Origin: Stramonita haemastoma
Lineage: Eukaryota > Mollusca > Gastropoda > Neogastropoda > Muricidae
Length of the DNA: 64,000 nt
Direction of reading: 5' to 3'
Assembly: GCA_030674155.1 (NCBI GenBank)
Contig: CM060317.1
Location: 40,248,395-40,312,394, forward strand
Shown: one piece after another, positions 46,495 through 64,000 of the stretch
Layout of the letters: every line of letters begins with the position of its first letter
Numbering within the stretch: the stretch's first letter is position 1
Translations under genes and position numbers: made by a program
Notes under the pieces: model-generated
Told to the model about the DNA's origin: nothing
The model's database searches: none
What the model saw: only the letters and a program-made list of their open reading frames with translations

Positions 46495-46911
46495 TGTCTA
46501 TTTCCTTGAATACATTGTTGATTAAGTACCAGCTAATAGGAAATATATGGACAAAGCAGCACCTACACTGAAATACCAGTCCACAAGACCACAAAGTTTG
46601 AAAAGAATGTCTACTTTTGTCATGCTTGATTTGTCTAGAAGCATTGGAAAATTTAAAACGTTTTACATAGTCCTATGTCTCATCCGCTTATATGTATATC
46701 CAGTATATTATGGTATATGCTTATCTATAAATCCCTTTTTAAAAGATTTCATTCTTTGAATTAAAAAAAAAAAATGTTGTTCTGTTCTTAAATATTTGAT
46801 GTATCATAGAAAGAGTTTGTTTTTGAATTGATATTTATCAACAGGCAAATGATGGCAAATGAAGTGGGAATAAATTGTGAAAAAGAATTTAGAATATGAA
46901 ATGATTTTTTG

Positions 46912-47276
46912 TTTGTTTCTTGGCTAGAGCTCCAAGGTTCACCACTGGTGAGATATTTGCATGTATGATTGTTTTTGCCCTCCACGAAGGTGACTGCATT
47001 CCAACTTAGTAGGATGTGTGTTGGGTATGTTCATGTTTCTGTAACCCACCAAACACTGACTTCAATTACAGGATCTTTAATGTGCATACTTGATCTTGTG
47101 CATGTGTAAATACATGAAAGGAATTAAGGTTCTGGCAGGTCTGTACTTGAAATTGACCTGGGAAATTGTAAAAAATCCCCACCATTAATTCACCTGATGC
47201 CGCCGAGATTCAACCCCTCAACTTCATGGACTCATGGGATTGAAGTCAAATGGTCTTAACCAGTTGGCTTTGGCAT
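46912..47276 (-). mobile_element. SINE-H copy (minus), full length
   Basis: tRNA-like head at the right (minus: CCAACTGGTTAAGACCATTT), body with AGGTCAATTTCAAGTACAGA, tail shared with SINE-C (TTGGAATGCAGTCACC, CACCAGTGGTGAACCTTGG). Confidence 0.7.
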
Positions 47277-47346
47277 ACATCAGAATATAGAATGATATGA
47301 AGTTTCCATCTTTGTATATATATATTTTTTAGTTTTTGTTTACTTT

Positions 47347-47349
<3 letters not shown>

Positions 47350-47423
<74 letters not shown>
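47350..47423 (+). repeat. (GT)n-(TA)n
   Basis: Short GT run followed by about 30 TA units. Confidence 0.94.
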
Positions 47424-47428
<5 letters not shown>

Positions 47429-47617
47429 GAACACAATATTTGATGGTTGACTCTGTACTTGTGTTTTAACTCCTGTGTAAATAAAGAGAATCAATGTCGT
47501 AATGATGCACTGACAGTATGGATAAACAGAAATACAGGCTTGTTTATTATTCAGTGGAAAACAACTCTTACTTGTGTGTTACACAATAAATTGCATTACT
47601 TAGAATTATTCTTGTTC

Positions 47618-47921
47618 TTTATTCTTTATGTTGAGGATAATGGAATAAGCACTCATGTGCTTTTTTACATCCAGTCCCCATGTGTATGCAGTTTTGTAAA
47701 TCTTGTCATCTGTTCCCACTGGTACACAATGGCCTACTCTTACAAAAAGTGGAACAGGATTTAACATGTGCACAAGATGTTCTGCGTGTGTTCGCACATG
47801 GGGCCTTGGTTTGTAGTCTCATCCGAAGGACTTGTGGAGAGAGTGAGTCAGTGCTGATGTTAACTCCAGGGGAAAAATCCCCTCGAATGGGAATCAAACC
47901 CGGGTCATCAAATTGCGAGTG
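47618..47921 (-). mobile_element. SINE-B copy (minus), 5' end truncated
   Basis: Tail TTTATGTTGAGGATAATGG through B-box region CGGGTCATCAAATTGCGAG; the outer head is missing. Confidence 0.82.
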
Positions 47922-48129
47922 CTTGGATTTGTTGATTTACAAGATTCAGCACTATATAAATTCCCTACATTATTACTATCATTATCATTTGGAAGTATGA
48001 AAGAAACACAAAATCACTTTCACTGATAACTGATGTTCTCACATGAGTTTTGTTTTGTGGCCATTTCTAAACCTGTTCCATCATCACTTCATCATCAGTT
48101 CATAGAAAGTTTCTATGCTTTGTTGTTCT

Positions 48130-48530
48130 TGTTCCTTGAGGAGAACTTTGAAGTTTACCAGTGGTTAGATTTTCCAGTATGAGACCATTTTTTCCCACCA
48201 TTAAGACAGCCACAATCAGACTTTGGGGGCAATGTCTAACCATGACTCTAGTGTGCTTGCTTTAAAAAAAAAAAGTTGTTATCTGTTCTTACCACCACCC
48301 AATGGCCTACTGTTCTGAAAGGCAGAATGGGTTTGAACATGTGAACAAGTTTTCTGCATGTGTTCGCACACATGACCTAGATTTATGTCTTATCCGAAGG
48401 ACTTTAGGGGGAGCGGAAGCAGCATTGATATAAACCCTAGGGGAAAATCCCCTTGAACAAAACCCTCAGTGGTGGCTTGAACCAGGACATCAAACTCAGT
48501 GCTCTATTAGGCTATCCCTTCCCCAATATA
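48130..48530 (-). mobile_element. SINE-C copy (minus), diverged
   Basis: GGAGAACTTTGAAGTTTACC and CACAATCAGACTTTGGGG mark the tail; the head end is AGGCTATCCCTTCCCC. Old copy with many changes. Confidence 0.65.
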
Positions 48531-48747
48531 TTTGTATGTTTGAAAAGATTGGCTTTGCATTTTTCATACTTAGGGAGGGGCAGAATTGCCTAATGGTTTG
48601 AGCATTGCACTTCGATTTGACAGCTTGGGGTGAAGCCCAGGTTGAGTCGCCACGAAGACGACTGTTCAAGGGGATGTTCCCCCTGGATTTGACATCCTCA
48701 CCAACAAACCAAAACCAAAAAAAGTCAGTACTGACTCCACTCCACTG

Positions 48748-49083
48748 GGGGACAGGATAGCCTAGTGGTCAGAACATTGCACTTGCAATTTGATGACTGG
48801 AGTTCGATTCCCGTTCGAGGGGATTTTTCCCCTGGAGTTAACATCAGTGCTGGCTCCACTCTCCCCAAAAGTCTTTCAGATGAGACTGTAAACCAAGGGC
48901 TCGTGTGCGAACGCACGCAGAACATCTTGCGCACACACTAAATCCTGTTCTGCTTATCGTAAGAGTAGGCCATTGTGTGCCGGTGGGAACAGATGACAAA
49001 ATTTACAAAAATACATACACATGGGGACTGGATTAAAAAAAGCACATGAATGCTTATTCCATTATCCTCAATATAAAAGAATA
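48748..49083 (+). mobile_element. SINE-B copy, full length
   Basis: GGGGGACAGGATAGCCTAGTGG head, GTTCGATTCCCG B box, complete tail. A related fragment continues at 49097-49385. Confidence 0.88.
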
Positions 49084-49096
49084 AAATAAATTTTTT

Positions 49097-49385
49097 AAAA
49101 AAACCTCCTTTAAAAGTCCATCAGATGAGACTATAAATCAGGCCCCATGTGCAAATGCATACAGAACATCTTTTGCACATGTTAGAACCTGTTCTGCCTT
49201 TAAGAAGAGTAGGCCATTTGTGCTGATAAGATTGGATGACCCCCAAAAAATGCATTTACACTGGTGTTGTGTTTAGACAGCATCCCTGAAGTTGGAATGC
49301 AGCTCCTAGATTATACAAAAATGGTTGCATATGCAAAAATCTCACAATTGGTGAACCTCAGAACTCAAGCCAAGGAACAACAACA
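49097..49385 (+). mobile_element. SINE-C 3' part
   Basis: From the body (AAGTCCATCAGATGAGAC) through CATCCCTGAAGTTGGAATGC to TTGGTGAACCTCAGAACTC, ending in an (ACA)n tail. Confidence 0.65.
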
Positions 49386-49749
49386 ACAACAACCCCCCCT
49401 TAACAGATAACCACTAAGGTGTATGATTTTCTTTTACATTTGTCAGTCAGCTTGTTTATATTGTCATGTTTACTTGTTTATATTTGTAAACACTACCAAT
49501 GCTTGACGTATCCACTTACATGTGAATTTAACTGTCAGTTAACCTATCCTATATGCATGTCAAACTTTGCAGTTCTAAAATGTGAAGATAAGAAGACGGA
49601 AAGGAAGAATGTAAGAAAGTTTTCTGTATTTGTCATTGTGAATAATTTGTCCAGAGCTTCTTCTAGGTATCACCCCATCATCTATTCACCCACTCTTGCC
49701 AGATTTCTTCCTGTGCTGCATTTAATGAAATTTTGTTGGATTTTTTAAG

Positions 49750-51607
49750 GGGGTTGGGTGGGGTGGGGCTGGTGGGTTGTTGTGGCTTATTTTGATTGAG
49801 TTCTCCATTTGCATTTGTATGAAGTTGGTTTGGGTGACATGAAATTCAGGGTATAAATCTGAATTGACTTATTCACAAAGAGACCTTTAGCCCATACCTG
49901 AAAGGGTTCTTGAACAAATTAAGAATTGATTTCAAGAATACATGGTGAAGTACATCTATAACAAACAAAAATGGATATCAAACAATCCCACACAATTAAC
50001 ATAACCTAACAATTGAATTACATAAAAAGTATAAAACAAAAAAATGGAGACATTTTAACATCTCTTACTGCAAAGGCTTTGCATTGATACAAGACTAAAT
50101 TACATGTGATACCAGGTCAACTACACACAAGGAGTAAATTTGCAGTAGGCTGGCTGGTGTATTTTGCTTGGATATATTGTTTGCCTAATATTGTTAAATG
50201 CTGGACAGCAAAAATAAAATGTACTTTATCCATCTGTTGATTCTTGATACACAGCATATATTGTATTAGATTCAGTATGCATGTATGCATTTCTTCTGCT
50301 TTTAAAATATTAGGTAGTTTGTATTCCTGTTCTGTGTCTAAGTTTATAAGCTTATGTATCTGACACACTTACTCTGAATTTAGCATTATTCTTTTGAAAC
50401 ACAATGTATGGTTTGACATCATGTGAACTTATAAATTGCCTATATGTATCTATCACTAGATTGTGAAATGCAGGGTATGAGCCATAGAGACCATTTTCAA
50501 GTGAAAATAGTTGAAGCAGATGTACAAAAAATATTTTAAAGATTTGTTGTTGTTGTTCTTTGGCTATAGAGCTTCAAGATTTACCAATGGTGAGATTGTT
50601 GTATATGCACCCGATTTTTGTTCTCAACTATTAAGGTAGCTGCATTCCAACTTCAGGGATAAATTGAATGTACCAATTTTGCCAAGACAGTTGGGAGGTA
50701 CATCCCTGCTTTTTTTCAATTTTCAACTGTCATGGGTTCTTTTGATGTGCACAAGTCTAAGCACAAGGGTTTGAAAGAGTTGACATTTAGTTTATTTTCC
50801 CATCAAACTGTGATAAAAGGGCAAGGCTGGGAATCAAATTCAGAACCTTAAAGATATTTTAAGTTTTGGATATATAGAGCTTACAGCTTTGTCTCTGGCC
50901 AAGTGATATAGTGAATGTGGCACTGGAGTAACCTTATTCTCACAGTTGTCGCAGATTCTTCTCCTTCTTCTCTTCCTTTGCCCGTCTTTATTTTCTTCTT
51001 GTTTCTCTTTTCAGATTTTTAAATATATGTGTAAGGTTTAAAATAACATTAAGCTATGGTTTTGATTTGTTTATGGAATTGTGTATTATGTTTTATTCAG
51101 TCAGCATAATAGTGACAGTATATTTCAGTTTTAGTTTTAAAGAACATTTTGCATTGATTATATAGGTTTGCATAATGTCTGTTCAGATACGATGCTAACT
51201 CCTCCCGAGAATATGAAAAACCCATTGCAGCACACTCCTTTGTTTTTCTCCTAGTGATATCCTTTGATATGTATTTTATATATTATGTATTCTTGTGTAG
51301 ATGAGCCCGAGTCTGTTAGTTTTCGTAGTGGGTATTACAGTGCTTCCAAAATGTTGCACATAAAGAGGTTGTTTCATGTGTTAATCATTGCTAACCAGTT
51401 TTAATTTATTCCTTAAACCAACAAATGTTGTGATGTTTATTTTTGGTAATTTTTGTTTCTATGAATTGAGAATTTTGATTAGATGTGAATGTTTGTTTGT
51501 TTTTTTCCATCCAATTTGTTATATAGTAAATAACTTGATTTTAATTTTGGTATTTAGTTTCAGTGCATTGGTACACACAGTGTAATTTATGTTATGGGAT
51601 GTGTATA

Positions 51608-51676
<69 letters not shown>

Positions 51677-52600
51677 AATGCATAAATCTTGCTGATTTCT
51701 CATCCTGCCCAATTCCATAATCTTACCTCTTTTAAGTCTCATTTTGTAGCAGTGGGATTACACAAATGTGTGTATATCTTCATGCACTTTTCATTCAGTC
51801 ATTTAGTTTTTCATTCATTTATTCATTCATTCATTTGTTCATTCATTCATGCATTCATTCATTCAGTTTTAGCACTTTCTTGCTCATTACACAGAGATGG
51901 ACGACTCATGATTTTACAACAGAAGAAATGTAAAATACCTTCAGCTCAGACGGTCAATCTACACAAAGAAGAAAGTTTTTTATATATTTTTATGTATGTA
52001 TGGGTTTTTTTTACAGTTGTGATTTAACTTTTGCACACATGCTCTGTTCAGTAACAGTACCCAAGGCCATGAATGAGGGCTGTTGTAGAAAGGAACTAGA
52101 CTCTTAAAAAGCACAACATTTGAGGGAAGAAACCCAAATGTGGCAAACTTTTAAAAGAATCAGTAAGTGTTCATAAGACATTTCTAGATTGTTCCCTTCA
52201 GTATGTTCACTTTTCTGTATATATAGACAAAAACCTGATGACCGTAAAGTCTTTTTTTTAAGAAGTCAGTAGCTGTGTTAGAAATATAGCCTATCACTGT
52301 GTCAGAAGTATCAGTGCAGGATATTAGTACAAGACATGGTTTTTAAAAGGGTCCACAAATGAACACATGTACAAAGATCACACTCAAAATGGAAATTTTT
52401 GTGTACTGGTCTGTTTGAGAGATGTGGATAACATCACTGTCACGTTTTGTAAACTTGCACTGCAGAATTAAGTTTTGTTGAAACACCAGGTTGACAGTTC
52501 TTGCTTGTTCCCTGTAGCCCTCTACCATATGCATACAAATGAGAACCGTGCACTGCTCCGACTGTCAGTTTTCAGATTTATACATCAAGTCTTATTTGCA
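49750..52600. other. AT-rich intergenic DNA without recognised genes
   Basis: No exon-like reading frame and no clear SINE except a weak SINE-C-like tail near 50560-50670. A GT/GCGT repeat lies at 51612-51675 and (ATTC)n at 51800-51865. Confidence 0.6.
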
Positions 52601-52639
52601 TTGCTTATGTTTGCAGTGCATTTTTGTAAATGAGCCCTT

Positions 52640-53058
52640 TTTTTTGTTTTTTGATGCGTGATCTTCTGTGAGACACCGAATCAGAGACAGTTTTCCTTTG
52701 TTGCAAGATGATCAATGAGGATGATGTAATAATGCTGCTATGGAAAACATCGGCTTTGAGATTACATGACAGGGCTGTGGTCTGCACTTCCTATCATACT
52801 ATTCTAGTGTTAAACAGACCTGAGAGATACAGACACCTGCAGTGCTGGTCAAGTTATTCTGAGCAGCACTCTCAAAATCACACCTATTAAGTGGATGAAG
52901 CTTGAATGTGTGGTCCCAGTCTTCCCCATGAGCCTATAACACACTCACTGTGGGTAGGAGCTGGCTGGAGTCTGAAAAAATCCCTATGACTCTTATGGAA
53001 TTTGAACTTGCTACCTGCCAGTCCGTAACCCAAGGTGCTAACCACTGCGCCAAGGGGG
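52640..53058 (-). mobile_element. LR-E element (minus), internally deleted
   Basis: Retains both ends (GATCTTCTGTGAG at the left, CGCTGCGCC-like head ACTGCGCCAAGG at the right) but lacks about 400 bp of the middle; TCTTCTGTGAG joins directly to ACACCGAATCAGAG. Confidence 0.72.
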
Positions 53059-54387
53059 GTTAAAGGAACTTTTGTGTTGAACTGTTAGCTAGGAGCTGAA
53101 AGCAGCTTACCGATAATGACTGCATTAGGATAGTGATGGCATGCCCGTCAGCTGAGTTTTCGTGTTGTATGCACTGTCATATTGTAAGTATTATCCCTTT
53201 GCAATGCGATTTACGGGTGGAAGTAAGTGTATACATGTAAATGCTCTGATAAGTTACGAAATGTTCACATTCCTTGATCATAGATTCCTGTGTGCAACTG
53301 CATAAGAATAACAAGATGTGAGGAATAAAAATGGAAAACATGTGTTTGCTGCTGTTTGTGTGTGTGTGTGTTTGTGCATGCGTGTGTGTGTGCGTGCAAG
53401 CATGCGTGTGTACATGCATGCATGTGTGTGTGTGCCTGTATGCATGTGTGTTTGTTTGTTTTCTTCACTTTTGTTTTTATTATCATCTGAGGAATATTCA
53501 CGTTTTACCATACTTCACAAAATACTGGTATTGCATCATCCAATTAGGAATAACATAGCCATCAAACTCTTGAAATTTTAATAACTGTCACCCTGTGGTA
53601 CAAGCAGGTATGTGTTTATGCATGGTTTTTTGTGTATGATTGAGAGAAATTAACAGAGCAATCATGTCTACATCATGCTTGAATATGTATGATCAACGTT
53701 CTTTTGTTTCACTGTAAAAGTAAACATTGTTTTAAAATTTGATTGTCACTGGCTACACACCCATTCTAACCAAACACTTAAAAAAGTAATTCTGCTCTCT
53801 CCCCCCCCCCCCCCCCCCCCCCACTTCCTTCACCACAAAAGTTTTGACAAATAAATCTTTTGTGGTACATTCCTACATTGCTCACTGACTGCTGCCCTAT
53901 CCTTTATGCTCAGTGGTACCATGAGTTGCTCAGTGTCCTTTGCATGGAGCTGGTAGTTCACAAGAAGACATCATCATCAGACTTGTAACCAGAGGAGGAC
54001 CAGTACTGATTGGGGCCATTGTCATAGCAGAAAGAAACCAGTTTTGCACTTTCCATCAAAGGCTTTTATAATTTTGTAGATTATCAAACTTAGTAAATTC
54101 AAGTTTAGACAGCGGACTTTAGGCCTATAAAGGGGCTCGTTGAATTTGTTTTTTTTTAGTCTTAAACTGACAAATTGGATGAGATTTATAGGGAACAAAT
54201 GAAAGTTTTATCCCCTGGTTTGTACTCCTATGTAATTTCCATGTTGGATCAAATGGAAAGATTACTTTAAAATCTCTTGAAAGTAATTGGTAACCATGAA
54301 TGAACTATCATTTCAAGTTAATTTCATGTTGAATATTTCAAAGCATTTTCAAAGTTATTGTTTTATTCATTTAAAAAAAAAAAAAAT

Positions 54388-54715
54388 TGAGGATAATGGA
54401 ATAAGCACTCATGTGCTTTTTTACATCCAGTCCCCATGTGTATGCAGTTTTGTAAATTTTGTCATCTGTTCTCACCGGCACACAGTGACCTACTCTTACA
54501 AAAAGCGGAACTGGATTTAACGTGTGCACAAGATGTTCTGCATGCACTCGCACACAGGGCTTCAGTTTATAGTCTCATCCGAAGGACTTTTGTGGAGAGT
54601 GGAGACAGCACTGATGTTAATTCCAGGTGAAAAATCCCCTCCAACGGGAATCGAACCCGGGTCGTCAAATTGCGAGCGCAATGTTCTGACCACTAGGCTA
54701 TCCCATCTCCCATAA
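54388..54715 (-). mobile_element. SINE-B copy (minus), full length
   Basis: Tail GAGGATAATGGAATAAGCAC at the left, B box GGGAATCGAACCCGGG and A box CCACTAGGCTATCCC at the right. Confidence 0.88.
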
Positions 54716-55396
54716 CAATAAATGAACTGTTCTTTGGAAAAAAGAAGAAAGCTCATGACTTAAATAATTGCCTATGATGCAAAGTTGAATCAATGCTTTG
54801 ATCATGATAATTATAGCTGAAAACTGGAACAGTTAGTATACCAGGATAGCTGAACAACATGTAGCAAAACAAAAGGCATATTGTTGAATGATTTGTTTAC
54901 ATACCTTCTTAGAGGAGATTCTATAAAGCTCCTTATGTGGAGCAATTTTTTTTTATGTTCAACCAAATGATTTAGTATCATCAACAAGTCTACTTGAACT
55001 TTCCTTGGTGAACCACAACAGGCTAGTGAAAATTTTGTTTTTATGCTTGTTATTTAGATCTCATGACTGGAGGGAATTCTTATTTGTAGCACTATTACCT
55101 ATCATTCAAAGTTAAACGAGTTGCATAAACTACCACTTCCACCACCATGAACTAAAAGAAAATGTGAAAACAATGACAGATAAAAATGATAACTGCGATT
55201 TACAATTCTTTATACAAAATCTATTAGCTGAGTATAGTTACCCAAACACATAAACGATATCGCTTACAACCAGCCACAAAAGGAGTAGCCTTTTTCACGG
55301 GCAATTACCACCAAACTACGCGTGTCTGGCGTCTTGAAACACATTTCTGACCCAGCTGCTGTTTATATAACCGACAACTCTTCACCAGTGATGTGG

Positions 55397-55404
55397 GCGG
55401 AAGT
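55397..55404 (+). promoter_or_regulatory. ETS-type motif upstream of CYP20A1
   Basis: GCGGAAGT, about 70 bp before the ATG, fits the ETS/GABP core. No TATA box is evident at the usual distance. Motif match only. Confidence 0.35.
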
Positions 55405-55472
55405 ACTAGGAGCAGACAAACAAGGCAGATGCTACTGATGTGACAGCGTGATACAGACCCAAACGTGCTAAA

Positions 55473-62796
<7,324 letters not shown>

Positions 62797-62929
62797 GTAT
62801 TGCAAAAGGAAATCAGCCATTGTATCGTATACAGCCTTGTTTACACGCAGCATGCAAAAAATTGTGTTGAAGAAGGTCCTTAAAAAAAAAAGTGTCTTGA
62901 AAGGTCCTTAAATTTTCCTCCAAAAGATT

Positions 62930-63065
62930 TGTATTGTATTGTATTGTATTGTACAGTAATGTATAGCATCACCTCATATTACATTGTGCTGCATAACATT
63001 GCATTATATTGCATTGTATAGCATTGTATTGCATTCTATTGTATGATTTGTTTTGTATTGCACAG
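62930..63065 (+). repeat. Decaying (GTATT)n
   Basis: Five clean GTATT units followed by diverged ATTGCATT-type units. Confidence 0.88.
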
Positions 63066-63134
63066 AGTCAGTGAGTAACTGAAAACCAGTCAGAGATTAA
63101 AAAAAAAAAAATTCTTTTATTTCGAAGATAATGG

Positions 63135-63866
63135 AAACACAGTCCTGTTGTTGCCTGCCGGTATGGTTGGAGTTGGAACACAGCATCTGAGATCTGAGAT
63201 TCTGTGTGGTGTGTATCACTAAAGTACTATCACTCTCCCCAGTGGCGATGGGGGGGCCTGTCAGCCAGGAATCAGCCTGTGTGTTAGCGGAGGGCCAGGA
63301 CTACAACTTTCCACACGAGATCATCCCATCAGCAACTAGGCCTAAAAATGACAAAGCTTGGAAGGACAACTAAGAAAAGAAAATGAGGAAAGAAAGGTGG
63401 TGTGAGACAAAGACTCAAAAATTTAAATAATCGGAAAGCTCCGCTACCAACGAAGCTCCTATCCAATGCACAGTCCCTACAATAAAAAATCAACGAACTT
63501 CAAGCCTGTGTCGACTATATGCATAAGTTCAAGAAGGCCGGTCTGCTTGCCTTTACTGAAACGTGGCTTAATGACTCAGTCCCCAACCGGGAGCTCTCTA
63601 TTGATGGTTTTGGACAGCCCATTCGACTGGACAGAGACACACACGCGACTGGGAAGGAGAGGGGTGGCGGTGTGTGCTTCTACGTCAATGAGAGATGGTG
63701 CCGTGATGTTAAAATTAGATCACCACTATCTGTGGAGGACATTGAGCTGCTGTCTATTTCACTCCAGCGTTTTTATCTACCGCGGGAATTCCCACAACTA
63801 TTTTTTACTTTAGTTTACATCCACCCCAAAGTAAAAGTGGCCAGAGCAATGAAATACATCCTAGAT
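63135..63866 (+). pseudogene. LINE 5' region with endonuclease domain, cut by a transposon
   Basis: Encodes KKAGLLAFTETWLNDSVPNR, LDRDTHATGKERGGGVCFYV and ELLSISLQRF followed by FFTLVYIHPK. TETWL and GGGVCFYV are typical of LINE apurinic-type endonucleases. The frame runs to 63866, where CAGGGTTCGCAC begins. Confidence 0.85.
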
Positions 63867-64000
63867 CAGGGTTCGCACAAGTCCCTAAAAAGCCCTAAAA
63901 AGCCCTAATTTTGGGAAAGCCAAAATAGGGCCCCTAAAAAGCCCTAAAAATGAGACATATTGCCCTGGAGGCCCTAAAAAGCCCTAAAAATGGAAGTCAT
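63867..64000. mobile_element. Left end of a DNA transposon, truncated by window edge
   Basis: Starts CAGGGTTCGCACAAGTCCC inside a LINE endonuclease ORF, followed by repeated CCCTAAAAAG words. The first ten bases equal the MITE-G terminus. The right end and target duplication are outside the window. Confidence 0.6.

Noticed and set aside
49419..49748. 109-codon plus-strand frame
   Set aside because: AT-rich chance frame without recognisable domains or codon bias.
53880..54020. Possible exon or extended 3' UTR with residues such as ELVVHKKTSSSDL
   Set aside because: Short, no recognised family and no convincing acceptor/donor pair; could be an unannotated UTR but cannot be supported.

Overview
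The window is animal nuclear DNA: intron-rich genes with GT-AG introns, dense simple-sequence repeats, tRNA-headed SINEs, broken non-LTR retrotransposons (LINEs) and short DNA transposons. A lophotrochozoan, probably a mollusc and perhaps a gastropod, fits the gene sequences and repeat style. That placement is an inference I cannot test here. No prokaryotic gene, CRISPR array, rRNA or free-standing tRNA gene is visible.

Three protein-coding genes can be rebuilt exon by exon. (1) PTGES3, the Hsp90 co-chaperone p23, on the minus strand, 24308 down to 5289, 8 exons. Its promoter carries a perfect four-unit heat-shock element, a TATA-like box and a TISU-type start codon. Its exon 4 to exon 5 junction is off frame by one base at an A9 run. 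(2) DENND10 (FAM45A), on the plus strand, 30994-44919, 8 exons, complete at 356 codons. (3) CYP20A1, on the plus strand, from 55473, first 5 exons only (202 codons); the rest lies beyond the right edge. PTGES3 and DENND10 are divergent with about 6.7 kb between start codons. CYP20A1 follows DENND10 on the same strand after about 10 kb.

Layout: 1-4.7 kb, repeats downstream of PTGES3; 4.7-24.4 kb, PTGES3, whose introns hold MITEs, SINEs, LINE pieces and a nested transposon cluster (19.7-21.9 kb); 24.4-31 kb, a microsatellite-dense intergenic stretch; 31-45.3 kb, DENND10; 45.3-55.4 kb, intergenic SINEs and AT-rich unique DNA; 55.4-64 kb, the CYP20A1 5' half with antisense LINE fragments next to two splice acceptors. 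The window ends in a LINE endonuclease fragment cut by another transposon end.

Repeat labels used here are my own. SINE-A: about 290 bp, Thr-like tRNA head, TTTAAC tail. SINE-B: about 340 bp, tail with a GCAC..GTGC hairpin. SINE-C: related to SINE-B with a different tail. SINE-D, SINE-H, SINE-I: smaller families. LR-E: about 850 bp with a tRNA-like head. MITE-F: GTGACGCTCCACCAC ends. MITE-G: 930 bp with CAGGGTTCGCG ends. The three genes have no obvious shared pathway: p23 is a cytosolic chaperone partner, DENND10 acts on late endosomes and CYP20A1 is a membrane-anchored orphan P450.
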